DNA of 64,000 nt from NCBI RefSeq assembly GCF_019279795.1, contig NC_056747.1:998606320-998670319 (forward strand), in the 5' to 3' direction. A model generated the notes under the pieces. That model saw only the letters and a program-made list of their open reading frames with translations. It did not search any database and was not told where the DNA came from. This stretch comes from Protopterus annectens. Lineage: Eukaryota; Chordata; Ceratodontiformes; Protopteridae. Within the stretch, counting starts at the first letter, position 1. Every line of letters starts with the position of its first letter. The position numbers and the translations under genes are program-made. Positions 63,460 through 64,000 of the stretch are shown piece by piece.

Positions 63460-63660
63460 AAATAGTGTGTCTCAGTAGTGCAGCAGCAATCACAGTGTTT
63501 GAGTCTCCATTTCAGCTCCTGCCTGGGATGCCTTCTGTACAAAGTCTGCATGACCTCAATGTGATTGTATGGGTTGTTGTTGAGTGTTCAAGGTTCCTCC
63601 TACATTTCATAGACTTGTAGACAAACTGTTGACCCCAGCCACTTTCAGATGTCTTAGCAA
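63460..63660 (+). mobile_element. tRNA-derived SINE remnant
   Basis: The tRNA-like head (GTGTCTCAGTAGTGCAGCAG, about 63468) is followed by the same kind of body as the SINE at 50757-51020: GCCTTCTGTACAAAGTCTGC (about 63530) and GGTTCCTCCTACATTTCATAG. It is diverged. Confidence 0.55.
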
Positions 63661-64000
63661 TACATAAGTGAGCATGCATGCATGCAAGCATGCACAGACT
63701 GCAATGGACTACTGTCTTGTTTTTATGGAATACCAGGATATGATCTGGCTCCCATGTGACCCTGAAATTAATTAAATGGGTTTTCAGAGAACTGATGAAT
63801 GAATAAATTAACAAACAGGTGTCTTGACCTCTCGGTTTCTTAATCCTTGTTTTAATATGAGATCTTTTTTAAATAAAACTTAAGAGATTTATAAAATCCT
63901 CTTAATTTTAGAAGAATCAAAGCCATAATGAGAAAATAGAGAAGACCATGAACTGGATCCCTGCAGAGATTGACGTCTAGCAGACAACAAATTCTTGAAG
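63661..64000. other. No gene recognised
   Basis: Non-coding window end. Nothing identifiable apart from GCATGCATG-type short repeats near 63675-63695. Confidence 0.5.

Overview
This is vertebrate-type nuclear DNA made almost entirely of transposable elements; I see no host gene, rRNA, tRNA or bacterial feature. The mix points to a TE-rich vertebrate with a large genome (amphibian, lungfish, cartilaginous fish or similar): CR1 LINEs with an 8-bp 3' tail repeat, an L2/CR1-group LINE, Penelope-like elements (PLEs) carrying GIY-YIG endonucleases, PIF/Harbinger transposons with a Myb partner gene, tRNA-derived SINEs and long CA/TA/AAAT microsatellites. I cannot name the species.

Layout. 1-440: unassigned AT-rich DNA. 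440-5520: an L2/CR1-group LINE whose 3' UTR is split by a 5'-truncated CR1 (CR1-A, 3205-5335). 5982-28379: a compositionally uniform, TG/CA-rich, Harbinger-derived domain. It holds an intact-looking DDE transposase (7475-8494), a Myb/SANT-like partner gene in two exons with one premature stop (14792-15163 and 17206-18206), a dead second transposase (26144-26993), a CR1 ORF1 fragment, several short tandem duplications, and a 14-unit minisatellite (21240-24730) with a (TG)n tract and a tRNA B-box-like motif in most units. 28380-33930: a minus-strand CR1 (CR1-E) split at its ORF1/ORF2 junction by a plus-strand PLE (PLE-3). 34010-42690: a very old plus-strand CR1 (CR1-D) split by a minus-strand PLE (PLE-2, 15-bp TSD) and by a younger CR1 (CR1-B). 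43195-46576: CR1-C abutting a third Harbinger transposase (minus). 46577-55020: mostly non-coding, with a relic GIY-YIG fragment of a fourth PLE and a tRNA-derived SINE. 55343-60947: a near-complete PLE (PLE-1, minus, 14-bp TSD) with repeated and inverted termini. 60962-64000: non-coding with SINE remnants and a CA repeat.

How the parts work. CR1 and L2-like elements encode endonuclease plus reverse transcriptase (CR1 also an SGNH-hydrolase ORF1) and copy by target-primed reverse transcription. PLEs use an RT fused to a GIY-YIG nuclease. Harbinger elements need the DDE transposase together with the Myb-like protein. Every retroelement copy here is broken by frameshifts, stops or deletions; only the first Harbinger transposase has an uninterrupted catalytic frame. 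The most notable structures are hammerhead-ribozyme-type motifs in the terminal regions of three PLEs, the palindromic PLE-1 terminus, the multi-level nesting with target-site duplications, and the composite SINE/microsatellite tandem array.
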